Shown: piece after piece, positions 1-6,451 of the stretch | Layout: every line of letters begins with the position of its first letter | Numbering within the stretch: the first letter of the stretch is position 1 | Assembly: GCA_029938745.1 (NCBI GenBank) | Contig: JAOZUJ010000028.1 | Coordinates: 3,720-12,118, forward strand | Length of the DNA: 8,399 bases | Reading direction: 5' to 3' | From: Candidatus Moraniibacteriota bacterium | GTDB lineage: Bacteria > Patescibacteriota > Minisyncoccia > Moranbacterales > GCA-2747515 | Notes under the pieces: generated by a model | The model's input: only the letters and a program-made list of their open reading frames with translations | Told to the model about the DNA's origin: nothing | Database searches by the model: none | Program-made: the position numbers and the translations under genes

Positions 1-55
1 GGATACTCATTTGAGAATCACGGAACCATTGTTTTTGATTTCGGGATTATCGATG
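1..55 (+). repeat. Coding direct repeat, copy 1
   Basis: These 55 bases are identical, base for base, to 166-220, with a period of 165 bases (55 codons). The copy starts at the window edge, so the repeat may extend further left. Identity at synonymous positions points to recent duplication or gene conversion within the FG-GAP repeat array. Confidence 0.95.
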
Positions 56-363
56 GATGGAGTGTTGATGAACATGTACGACAGGTCATTGACATTAACA
101 ATGATGGTTGGCTAGACATTGTCGGCTTCGGCTATAAGGGCCTTGTTGTTTCTTATGGTGTTGATGGATACTCATTTGAGAATCACGGAACCATTGTTTT
201 TGATTTCGGGATTATCGATGAGTGGGAAATTCACCACACAAGAAACTTCATCGATGTAAACAGTGATGGTTTCTTAGACATCAACGGATGGAGAAGTGAT
301 GAACATTGGGTTTCATTATCCGTTAATGGCGAGTACTTCGAAGATGCTGTACAGTGGCAGTAA
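1..363 (+). CDS. FG-GAP/VCBS-type repeat protein, C-terminal end (5'-truncated)
   Basis: The frame is open from base 1 to the TAA at 361-363, giving 120 residues with no start codon needed, so this is the 3' end of a longer gene. It contains two tandem units of 55 residues. Each has a calcium-loop-like D-x-N-x-D-G-x-x-D motif (DINNDGWLD at about residues 31-39, DVNSDGFLD at about 89-97). The surrounding pattern (VFDFG..DGW, DIVGFG, GYSFE) is typical of FG-GAP/VCBS beta-propeller repeats. Such proteins are usually secreted or on the cell surface, where they bind ligands or calcium; no signal peptide can be checked here because the N-terminus is missing. The gene is convergent with the sulfation block, is separated from it by a terminator, and has higher G+C (about 41%), so it is probably a separate transcription unit. 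Whether it has any link to the glycan genes is unknown. Confidence 0.85.
   Translation, partial: GYSFENHGTIVFDFGIIDGWSVDEHVRQVIDINNDGWLDIVGFGYKGLVVSYGVDGYSFENHGTIVFDFGIIDEWEIHHTRNFIDVNSDGFLDINGWRSDEHWVSLSVNGEYFEDAVQWQ
166..220 (+). repeat. Coding direct repeat, copy 2
   Basis: This is the second copy of the 55-base repeat, identical to 1-55. Identity ends abruptly after base 220, where the encoded residues change from DGW to DEW and the two units then diverge. Confidence 0.95.
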
Positions 364-381
364 AACTCTAAAAAGATAGAC

Positions 382-420
382 TCAGGACTTCTAGCAACGC
401 TAGAAGTCCTGATTATTTTT
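382..420. terminator. Rho-independent, probably bidirectional terminator between convergent genes
   Basis: A perfect 14-bp stem (382-395 pairing with 399-412) closes on an AAC triloop. On the + strand it is followed by a T-rich run (TTATTTTTT) starting at 413, so it ends the FG-GAP gene 18 bases after its stop codon. Read on the - strand, the same hairpin is followed by a shorter, interrupted T run (CTATCTTTTT). It can therefore also end the leftward glycan operon, whose last stop codon is at 452-454. No other terminator is visible in the 88-base gap between the two genes. Confidence 0.9.
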
Positions 421-451
421 TATATATATTTACTCTTTTATTACTTCGTCA

Positions 452-1561
452 TCATGTTTTTTGTTCACATGCATCCGCATGATCAAGAAAAAATTCAACG
501 TATTTTTTACCAGTATCTGCAATATTATAATTATCTTTAACAATATCTCGTGCATTTTTACCATGTTGATGTAAAATATTTCTATCATTATTATATATAT
601 TTATTTTCTCTACAAAAAAATCAATATCTCCCAGATAACCTGTTTTGTTATTTATTACTATCGTTTTCAATTCCCCTACATCTGTTGCTATAACTGGCAC
701 GCTCATAGACATCGCCTCAAGTGCAACAATTGGAAAGCCCTCTTTTAATGAAGTTAACACAAGAACATCTGTTTTTTGCAAAAAATCCTTAACACCTCGT
801 GGATATATTACATCACCATTTATGATGGTGTTAGTCATGTTGTGTTCAACAATATATTCTTGACATTGATCATATAATTCACCATCACCACCCATCAAAA
901 ATTTAAGGGATGTATTATTTTGCATTTTTTGTGCAATAGAAAGAAAATCTAAAGGTATTTTTTGCTTGACAAGTCTTCCTAAAAAAGAAACTGTCAAAAA
1001 ATTACAATCGTTGCGTCTATCACATGAATCATTAGTAAAATAATCTAAATCTATTCCATTATAAATAATTGTTATTTTATCTTCCTCAATAGACTGTTTT
1101 ATTAAATCACGTCTGATTTTATCCGTTATCCCAATATACGCATCAATATAATTATCATTTTGAATTGCTTTATTAAAAAACCATGTTTCTTTTGCACCGT
1201 GTAAAATACTCACGTTTACCACATCCAGATTTTGTATTTTTATTTCTCTAATGATATGCAAAAACATATCAGAATTTATACCACAAATATAATCTATATC
1301 ATGTTCTCTGATAATATGTAATAGTTGTGAAATACACTTGGCAGTATCATCACCACATATTTCATACAATTTATAAATATCGTCAACTATATCATCAAAA
1401 AAATTATACCATTCATGTTCTTTATTTAGATGTGTTACAGCAATAATATTAAATCCCTGTTCCTTCAATATGCGCATTATACCCAAATTCAAACTACTCA
1501 CACCACCACATTCCAACGAAGGCGTCATAAAAATTATATTCTTTTTTCCTTTTTTTATCAT
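452..1561 (-). CDS. Glycosyltransferase family 4 (GT-B fold), 369 aa
   Basis: This is a retaining GT4-type glycosyltransferase that would move a sugar from a nucleotide donor to a glycan acceptor at the cytoplasmic face of the membrane. The N-terminal half has the glycine turn ECGGVSS (residues 17-23) and a beta-alpha pattern of an acceptor domain. The C-terminal donor domain starts near residue 185. It carries GRLVKQK (195-201, the usual Arg/Lys phosphate contacts), GGDGELY (224-230) and the EX7E motif (E274 to E282, within KEGFPIVALEAM), followed by ATDVGE (292-297). NGIDLDYF (168-175) is the usual interdomain signature. Length is normal for the family, and there is no signal peptide or membrane span. 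The ATG start overlaps the stop of the upstream gene by 4 bases and has no ribosome site of its own. It is the last gene before the terminator. The sugar and linkage cannot be read from sequence. Confidence 0.93.
   Translation of the reverse strand: MIKKGKKNIIFMTPSLECGGVSSLNLGIMRILKEQGFNIIAVTHLNKEHEWYNFFDDIVDDIYKLYEICGDDTAKCISQLLHIIREHDIDYICGINSDMFLHIIREIKIQNLDVVNVSILHGAKETWFFNKAIQNDNYIDAYIGITDKIRRDLIKQSIEEDKITIIYNGIDLDYFTNDSCDRRNDCNFLTVSFLGRLVKQKIPLDFLSIAQKMQNNTSLKFLMGGDGELYDQCQEYIVEHNMTNTIINGDVIYPRGVKDFLQKTDVLVLTSLKEGFPIVALEAMSMSVPVIATDVGELKTIVINNKTGYLGDIDFFVEKINIYNNDRNILHQHGKNARDIVKDNYNIADTGKKYVEFFLDHADACEQKT
1558..1561 (-). promoter_or_regulatory. ATGA stop/start overlap (translational coupling)
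   Basis: On the - strand the TGA of the 1010-residue fusion gene (1558-1560) overlaps the ATG of the GT4 gene (1559-1561). The sequence just upstream (1562 onwards) has no purine-rich Shine-Dalgarno site, so the GT4 is probably translated by ribosomes finishing the fusion protein. This would tie their amounts together. Confidence 0.75.
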
Positions 1562-4500
1562 TTTTGAAATAAAATATTTATAAAATTAATTGGAAATGTA
1601 ATTAATTTATATGGATCTCTCATTGATCGAAAAAACAGATTGCCCAATTGAAATGATTTAGATTTTTTCAGATCTCTATTTTCTTGCTCCATTTGTTGAA
1701 TCACTTGCTTAAGTTTGGAAATTTCGTTTTCATTACTAAGTGATGTTGTCTCTCCATTATTTATACCACTTGCTTTTACTTTTTCCTGCTGAATTTGTGC
1801 TAAATCTCGTTGCACATTCTTTAAAATTTCACCTTGAGTATCAAGCTGATTTTGCATTAACTGATCTTTTTGCACAAATTTTTTCATTAAAGAAAATTGC
1901 AAATAATCTGGATCTTTCTCATATATAACATTGTTTTCAACATGCCTAAAAATTGATTGCAAAAAATTCATTTTAATCCTCGTACATTCATTTCCAAATC
2001 TGGTATCCAAAGAATATTTTTGAAATATTGTATCAATTATTTTATCTAACTTTATAGTACCATCAATATTTAGTTTGGAACGTACTTTTGTCAATGATCC
2101 ACTTCTTTGCCGGTACATATATCCAACATAATCAATTGTCTGTACACTTCTTGCTTGTGCAAATAACTCCATACAAAATAATACATCTTCACTTTGAAAC
2201 ACATTCTCATCAAAACGCACTTTTTTTATTAATTCTGATCTATACACTTTATTCCAAATAGGATGCCCAAATAAACCCTTTACATATATTGGAAATATCT
2301 CCTCATTTCTAAAAATATTTTTTTCTGGACGTAGGCGATCATCAACTCTTTCAGAATATTCATCAAATGCTCTTTGACCAAAAACTAAAATATCATGATC
2401 ATTAATCTCCAATAATACTTTTTTACAAAAATCATCCACAATATAATCGTCAGCATCCACAAATGCAATATATTTTCCCCGTGCACGGTTTATACCAATG
2501 TTACGTGCTCTACTGACACCAGATTGTTCTTGAAAAACATATGTAAATCTTTTATCTTTTATGTATTTCTTCGCGATTTCTACACTTCTATCTGTGGACC
2601 CATCATCAACCATAATAACCTCAAAATTACAATCATCCTGAAATCGTATGGAATCCAAACATTGTTTTAAAAACCTTTGCACATTATAAAAAGGTACAAT
2701 AAATGTTATATCATATTTATATGTTTGAGGCTTAATAACAATCTGCGTTCCATCGAGTAGTTTAATATCTTTATTATTCTTAAATTGAATATTACATTGC
2801 TCAATAAATTTCTCAATAGAAAATAATAAAACGTATTTATTGAATATTTTATATGTTCTATTTCTTTGAATTATTTGATTATAAAAATCAGATAATTTTT
2901 GCACGTCAATTTGAATGTCATAATTATTTTGAACAATTTCATAATGCATTTTCATACCAACATGATTTGCAAGATCCAATTCCTGAAAAATAGAACACAT
3001 CTCTTTTTCTTGCTCAAAATTTTGCGATACAGATTGGTTTTTTGTATCTTGCTTATAACAAATCAGAACTTTTTGAATATTTTTACACCTAACATTTGTT
3101 TGCAATAATAATTGACCCAATAACATATTTAATGAATTGGCTGTGGAATTTTGTTCATACAACCTCTTTGCAATACGTAAAAATGTTTTTGAAAACATGA
3201 TGGTTTCATCAATAATTGGTGAACCAAACAATAATTTCACTTTTATTTCCTCAGTGCTTTCAGGAGTTTTAACAATAAAACCACCTACCTCTCCTGGTTC
3301 ATAACTCAATGCTTTAAAAACACGAGTTTCTACACTTTGCAAACCTCCGGGTACCCGCAACTCCCAGCCACCACAAAAATCAAAACCACTTTCCAATACT
3401 CTTACCTGCATTTGAATACGACGTGCCACCGAAATATACTCGGGTGACATAATTGCGATATAATCCCCATGTACATGCTCCAGTGCAATTTTTCTACTCA
3501 TTACAACACCTAGTTTCTTATCATTTTTTATTAATCTAATTCTATCATCATCAATGTTCTCTACAATTTCAACAGTTTTATCTGTAGAACAATCATCCAC
3601 AATAATAATTTCAAGATCACTGTATGTTTGATCCAGCAAAGAAGCAACTGAGCTATAAATATTGTTTTCATCATTATGCATAACAATACATACAGACACG
3701 AGTTTTGTTGTTGATTTATATTCCAACTCCTTTAATAAATCTCCTGCCACACCTTCAAATTCTTCAATCTCTCCTTGCGATAGCTCTACTTTCCATGCAT
3801 TAATCCTGTTATATTCTGGTTTGTTTCGTAATAATTTAAGCATTCCATTTCCTCTTTGACTTTTTTTCAATGACTGTTGAGTATTTTTTGGCTTATTAAA
3901 TATATTTTTCTTTCGAGATTCTTCCGTATAATACGTTAGCATATCTGAAGAAAATTCAATTTCTATAAATTCACAAATTTCACGCAAAACATTTTCTGGA
4001 TCACTGACAAGGTCTTCATAGCGTACTTCAAGGTAGTGTTCTACTTTTTTTGATTGATCTCTTGTTTTCTCTATTATTTCCATCCAATTTACTGCTTGTT
4101 TTTTCATATCATTACCAGGACCAAACCATAAATCCCTCATGGATGATGCAACTGCTCGCCCATCACGAATAATATGTATAAAATGTGCTTCAGGAAGAAT
4201 TTCGCTTACTTCACACATTTTACTACAATACTGTGGTGTTTTATCACCGTATCTTTTTTTGCTAAATTGCTGTGCATGCGACTTGTAAAAGACTCTTAAT
4301 GCGTCAGAAACAGAAAACGGATCTAATGTATCTATTTTGTCAGATATATTTTTTTGATCTAATCCACTAAATTCCCAATTCCGAGAATTAAAAATATATT
4401 CTTTCATTTTGTCCCGAAAATCAATATTATTTTGGTTATTAAATAATTCTGCAATTGGAAAATCTGTTTCTTTTGGAATAGAAAGCTCTGGATGACTATT

Positions 4501-4590
4501 TAACATTGAACGCAAGAGAGTTGTACCAGAACGTGGAACTCCTACTATAAATGGCGCCGGCTTTTGTTTTTGATTCACTATTTTATTCAT
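1558..4590 (-). CDS. Sulfotransferase-GT2-GT2-coiled coil fusion protein, 1010 aa
   Basis: This is one long, uninterrupted frame with three enzyme-like domains. Residues about 11-290 form a PAPS-dependent sulfotransferase. The 5'-phosphosulfate loop is GVPRSGTTLL (17-26), followed by GDKTP (115-119), the 3'-phosphate motif IRDGRAVASS (141-150) and YEDL (191-194). Residues about 297-410 form a GT-A/GT2 glycosyltransferase-like domain with VDDCSTDKT (331-339), but the usual DXD position reads MSPEY (381-385) with no Asp. Residues about 626-840 form a second GT2 domain with intact VDDGSTDRS (661-669), DADD (712-715) and an ED pair (801-802). Residues about 905-975 look like a coiled coil, followed by a KSFQLGNLF tail (978-986) of the kind often seen at the end of glycan-synthesis proteins. 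No signal peptide is seen, so it is probably cytoplasmic. It would extend a glycan and sulfate it. Acceptor and sugar are unknown. It starts 11 bases after the upstream sulfotransferase gene and is co-transcribed with it. Confidence 0.93.
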   Translation of the reverse strand: MNKIVNQKQKPAPFIVGVPRSGTTLLRSMLNSHPELSIPKETDFPIAELFNNQNNIDFRDKMKEYIFNSRNWEFSGLDQKNISDKIDTLDPFSVSDALRVFYKSHAQQFSKKRYGDKTPQYCSKMCEVSEILPEAHFIHIIRDGRAVASSMRDLWFGPGNDMKKQAVNWMEIIEKTRDQSKKVEHYLEVRYEDLVSDPENVLREICEFIEIEFSSDMLTYYTEESRKKNIFNKPKNTQQSLKKSQRGNGMLKLLRNKPEYNRINAWKVELSQGEIEEFEGVAGDLLKELEYKSTTKLVSVCIVMHNDENNIYSSVASLLDQTYSDLEIIIVDDCSTDKTVEIVENIDDDRIRLIKNDKKLGVVMSRKIALEHVHGDYIAIMSPEYISVARRIQMQVRVLESGFDFCGGWELRVPGGLQSVETRVFKALSYEPGEVGGFIVKTPESTEEIKVKLLFGSPIIDETIMFSKTFLRIAKRLYEQNSTANSLNMLLGQLLLQTNVRCKNIQKVLICYKQDTKNQSVSQNFEQEKEMCSIFQELDLANHVGMKMHYEIVQNNYDIQIDVQKLSDFYNQIIQRNRTYKIFNKYVLLFSIEKFIEQCNIQFKNNKDIKLLDGTQIVIKPQTYKYDITFIVPFYNVQRFLKQCLDSIRFQDDCNFEVIMVDDGSTDRSVEIAKKYIKDKRFTYVFQEQSGVSRARNIGINRARGKYIAFVDADDYIVDDFCKKVLLEINDHDILVFGQRAFDEYSERVDDRLRPEKNIFRNEEIFPIYVKGLFGHPIWNKVYRSELIKKVRFDENVFQSEDVLFCMELFAQARSVQTIDYVGYMYRQRSGSLTKVRSKLNIDGTIKLDKIIDTIFQKYSLDTRFGNECTRIKMNFLQSIFRHVENNVIYEKDPDYLQFSLMKKFVQKDQLMQNQLDTQGEILKNVQRDLAQIQQEKVKASGINNGETTSLSNENEISKLKQVIQQMEQENRDLKKSKSFQLGNLFFRSMRDPYKLITFPINFINILFQK

Positions 4591-4601
4591 ACTATCTTAT
4601 T

Positions 4602-5432
4602 TTATATATTTTCAGAGGAATATCCAAAGCGACTCATGAATTCATCGCAATGTTTAATTGTATATGAAACTTGCTTTTCATCCAATTTATTTTTCCAGTG
4701 ACCAATTCGTTTTGTGCTAATTTTTTGCATCTTCTTTACTTTTGAATCTTCTAAACCATTGATTCTATCAGGAGAATTGAACGATTCAATGATATCATCA
4801 TGATATTTTTCACCTACAAATGCAAAAAGATTCTTTAATTCATCTTCCGTGTTTCTTACGAGATCTTCATAACGGATAACATAAGACATGTTCGGATTTT
4901 CATCCATAAATTTCATACCAATATCAGTATATTCCTTGAACCATTTTACTTTATCATCAAAACTATCTGGCATATCATTTTTCCATTTTAATTCATGCAG
5001 TGAACTCAGACTATCTAGTGGATTACGAACCACAAAAACAAATAAAAAATTTTGCAAGATTCTATCCCAATATTCTAAATATAGTAAATTATCAGGATTT
5101 TTATCTGCCCATCTGCGCTTATTTCTTTTTTTTGCAGCTAATTCATGTAGTTTAATAAAATTAGCACCAAAAAAATCAAGTAACTCATCTTCTGTTAATC
5201 CCATTGATCGTGCTGTATGAAAATAACGGATGCGAAACAATTTATCTTTCTTGTAATAATTAAAAAAATCTTTGAAAAATTTTATTTCAGCTGGACAATC
5301 AATATTATTATGTGCATCCAAAAATCGACGCACCAGACTTGTGCCTGAGCGATAAAACCCACCAACTATAATTGGATGTTTCTCTCGTGTATTAAATAAA
5401 TTCATAAATTTCTCAAAAATGACATCAATCAT
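4602..5432 (-). CDS. Stand-alone PAPS-dependent sulfotransferase, 276 aa
   Basis: This cytoplasmic sulfotransferase would transfer sulfate from PAPS to a hydroxyl or amino group of an acceptor, most likely the glycan made by the neighbouring transferases. The PAPS-binding elements are all visible. They are the 5'-phosphosulfate loop GGFYRSGTSLV (24-34), ADKNP (109-113), the 3'-phosphate motif VVRNPLDSLSSL (134-145, with R136 and the following serines) and RYEDLV (187-192). Its size is normal for a single-domain bacterial sulfotransferase, and it is related in layout to the N-terminal domain of the 1010-residue fusion without being a close copy. The start used is the first in-frame ATG; a second ATG at residue 10 also lies before the PAPS loop and cannot be excluded. 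There is no strong Shine-Dalgarno (only GATGG about 10 bases upstream). It follows cysQ by 38 bases and precedes the fusion gene by 11, consistent with one operon. Confidence 0.92.
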   Translation of the reverse strand: MIDVIFEKFMNLFNTREKHPIIVGGFYRSGTSLVRRFLDAHNNIDCPAEIKFFKDFFNYYKKDKLFRIRYFHTARSMGLTEDELLDFFGANFIKLHELAAKKRNKRRWADKNPDNLLYLEYWDRILQNFLFVFVVRNPLDSLSSLHELKWKNDMPDSFDDKVKWFKEYTDIGMKFMDENPNMSYVIRYEDLVRNTEDELKNLFAFVGEKYHDDIIESFNSPDRINGLEDSKVKKMQKISTKRIGHWKNKLDEKQVSYTIKHCDEFMSRFGYSSENI

Positions 5433-5470
5433 TTATTAAAACCATCATTAAATCAGATTCTTATATTTTT

Positions 5471-6304
5471 TTATTCTAACACATTACGTTGATTGCTTGT
5501 AATATATCCTTTTTTCAGCATCACCTCTCTCTCATTATACCGAATCTCATTATCATCCATATCACAAACACATCCTCCAGCTTCTTGTAAAATGATATCA
5601 GAAGCACATAAGTCCCACAGACCGCTCTTGTTACTAGAATTGATATATAACTCTGCCTCTCCTTTTGCTATCCAGCATATTTTCAAGCCTGCTGATCCTG
5701 CTGGGATTTGTTTCATATTATGTTTTTTTGCTATTTTTTGTTCATATTTTCCTAGGTGATTTCTGCTTACTAACATTGTACCGTTTTTTATTTGGTTTTT
5801 ATTTACCTGAATTTGCTGCCGAGATCCTGAATCACAACCCAGGTCGCCTCTCTCTTGAGCAGAGCTCAATTCACCTTGAAGTCCAGGATGACAAAAGTAT
5901 ACTCCGCCATCTTTTTGTGCATAATATAATTCATCTAATACTGGCGCATATACCACACCCAATACAGATTCTCCTTTTTTATTTACTAATCCTATCATTA
6001 TACTAAACTCTCCTGTTTTTTGAATAAAGTCTGATGTGCCATCAAGCGGATCAATTATCCATACAAAATCTGCATTTTCTCTTTTTTCAAAATTATCTTT
6101 TACTTCTTCACTTAATATTGGATAATTATATATTGACAATTCTTTTATGAGAAAATCGTTTACTGCAATGTCAGCTTCTGTAACTGGTGTTTTGTTTTGT
6201 TTTTGTTCTATAACATAATCCTTGTTATAAAATCGCATGGCAATATTACCCGCCTTCTTTGCGATTTTTATAATCTCTTGAATATCAATGTTGTATTGCT
6301 GCAT
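5471..6304 (-). CDS. cysQ: 3'(2'),5'-bisphosphate nucleotidase (PAP phosphatase), 277 aa
   Basis: This is a member of the inositol monophosphatase-like, lithium-sensitive phosphatase superfamily. CysQ hydrolyses PAP, the by-product of every sulfotransferase reaction, to AMP and phosphate, which relieves product inhibition. Metal and catalytic residues are present: TEAD (42-45), SEE (65-67), DPLDGT (85-90) and the second metal site WDLCASD (230-236) followed by EAGG (241-244). An IMPase paralogue is possible from sequence alone, but the position between sulfotransferase genes and downstream of APS kinase strongly favours PAP as substrate. Odd feature: residues about 139-161 form a Gly/Ser/Arg-rich insert between the GGVYF strand and the QIQVNK strand, where family members normally have only a short turn. 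This insert matches a palindromic, 50% G+C DNA element (5824-5889). The catalytic motifs lie outside it, so the enzyme may still work. The start ATG is preceded by an AT-rich leader without Shine-Dalgarno. Confidence 0.9.
   Translation of the reverse strand: MQQYNIDIQEIIKIAKKAGNIAMRFYNKDYVIEQKQNKTPVTEADIAVNDFLIKELSIYNYPILSEEVKDNFEKRENADFVWIIDPLDGTSDFIQKTGEFSIMIGLVNKKGESVLGVVYAPVLDELYYAQKDGGVYFCHPGLQGELSSAQERGDLGCDSGSRQQIQVNKNQIKNGTMLVSRNHLGKYEQKIAKKHNMKQIPAGSAGLKICWIAKGEAELYINSSNKSGLWDLCASDIILQEAGGCVCDMDDNEIRYNEREVMLKKGYITSNQRNVLE
5824..5889. repeat. Palindromic element inserted in frame within cysQ
   Basis: This 66-base (22-codon) segment has 33 G+C bases (50%) in a region of about 30% G+C. 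Its ends are inverted: ATCCTG at 5824-5829 and CAGGAT at 5884-5889, with one further match. Inner inverted pairs are AGGT (5841-5844) with ACCT (5873-5876), and a perfect hairpin TTGAGC-AGA-GCTCAA (5855-5869). It encodes residues 139-161 of CysQ, at a loop where related enzymes have a short turn. This resembles the small palindromic elements known to insert in frame in bacterial genes (such as the Rickettsia palindromic elements), although I cannot assign it to a named family. No second copy is seen in this window. Confidence 0.65.
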
Positions 6305-6317
6305 AATATTATTCTAA
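6305..6317 (-). promoter_or_regulatory. AT-rich translation leader of cysQ (no Shine-Dalgarno)
   Basis: The 13 bases directly before the cysQ ATG read TTAGAATAATATT on the - strand. The same stretch, with one mismatch, sits directly before the ATG of the sulfotransferase-GT2 gene (8147-8159). No AGGAGG-like site is present. The shared leader supports both start choices; its function is inferred. Confidence 0.4.
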
Positions 6318-6406
6318 TTTTGAATTATGTATAAGTTTTCATATTTTATAATATATGAAATATCTTGTTTTTTATTTATAAAATCAATTGCTTTTTCCAT
6401 ATGCAT
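6314..6406 (-). pseudogene. Possible sulfotransferase remnant or 30-aa ORF upstream of cysQ
   Basis: The 147-base gap between the ST-GT2 fusion and cysQ is mostly filled by a 30-codon ATG-to-TAG frame; the frame is open from a TGA further upstream. Its second half, DISYIIKYENL, resembles the MSYVIRYEDL segment (residues 182-191) of the neighbouring sulfotransferase, and the preceding DFINKKQ lines up with KFMDENP. No PAPS loop or 3'-phosphate motif is present, and no ribosome site is visible. It could be the decayed end of a lost sulfotransferase gene, a small translated leader, or chance. Confidence 0.25.
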
Positions 6407-6409
6407 CAC

Positions 6410-6428
6410 AATAAAAGTTACTTTTATT
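6410..6428. repeat. AT-rich perfect inverted repeat after the ST-GT2 gene
   Basis: AATAAAAG (6410-6417) and CTTTTATT (6421-6428) form an exact 8-bp inverted repeat around a 3-base centre, 23 bases beyond the stop codon of the upstream gene. The stem has a single G-C pair and no T run follows it on the - strand, so it is not a convincing terminator. It could be an operator, an mRNA processing site or chance in AT-rich DNA. Confidence 0.35.
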
Positions 6429-6451
6429 TCTCAAGTCACACAACAACTTTT

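Noticed and set aside
1..220. The 55-base direct repeats as attachment sites or insertion-sequence target duplications
   Set aside because: They are in frame, spaced by exactly one 55-codon unit of the protein repeat, and enclose only repeat-coding sequence.
4888..5220. 110-residue open frame on the + strand
   Set aside because: It lies wholly antisense to the sulfotransferase gene, whose motifs are clear; its Ser/Phe/Leu-rich translation has no recognisable domain and is an expected shadow of AT-rich coding DNA.
5493..6006. Two overlapping + strand frames opposite cysQ
   Set aside because: Both are antisense to cysQ, which has all its metal-binding motifs in the - frame. The hydrophobic stretches arise from the complement of Lys/Asn-rich codons.
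6410..6428. Inverted repeat as a terminator of the ST-GT2 gene
   Set aside because: The stem is almost entirely A-T and no T run follows on the - strand.
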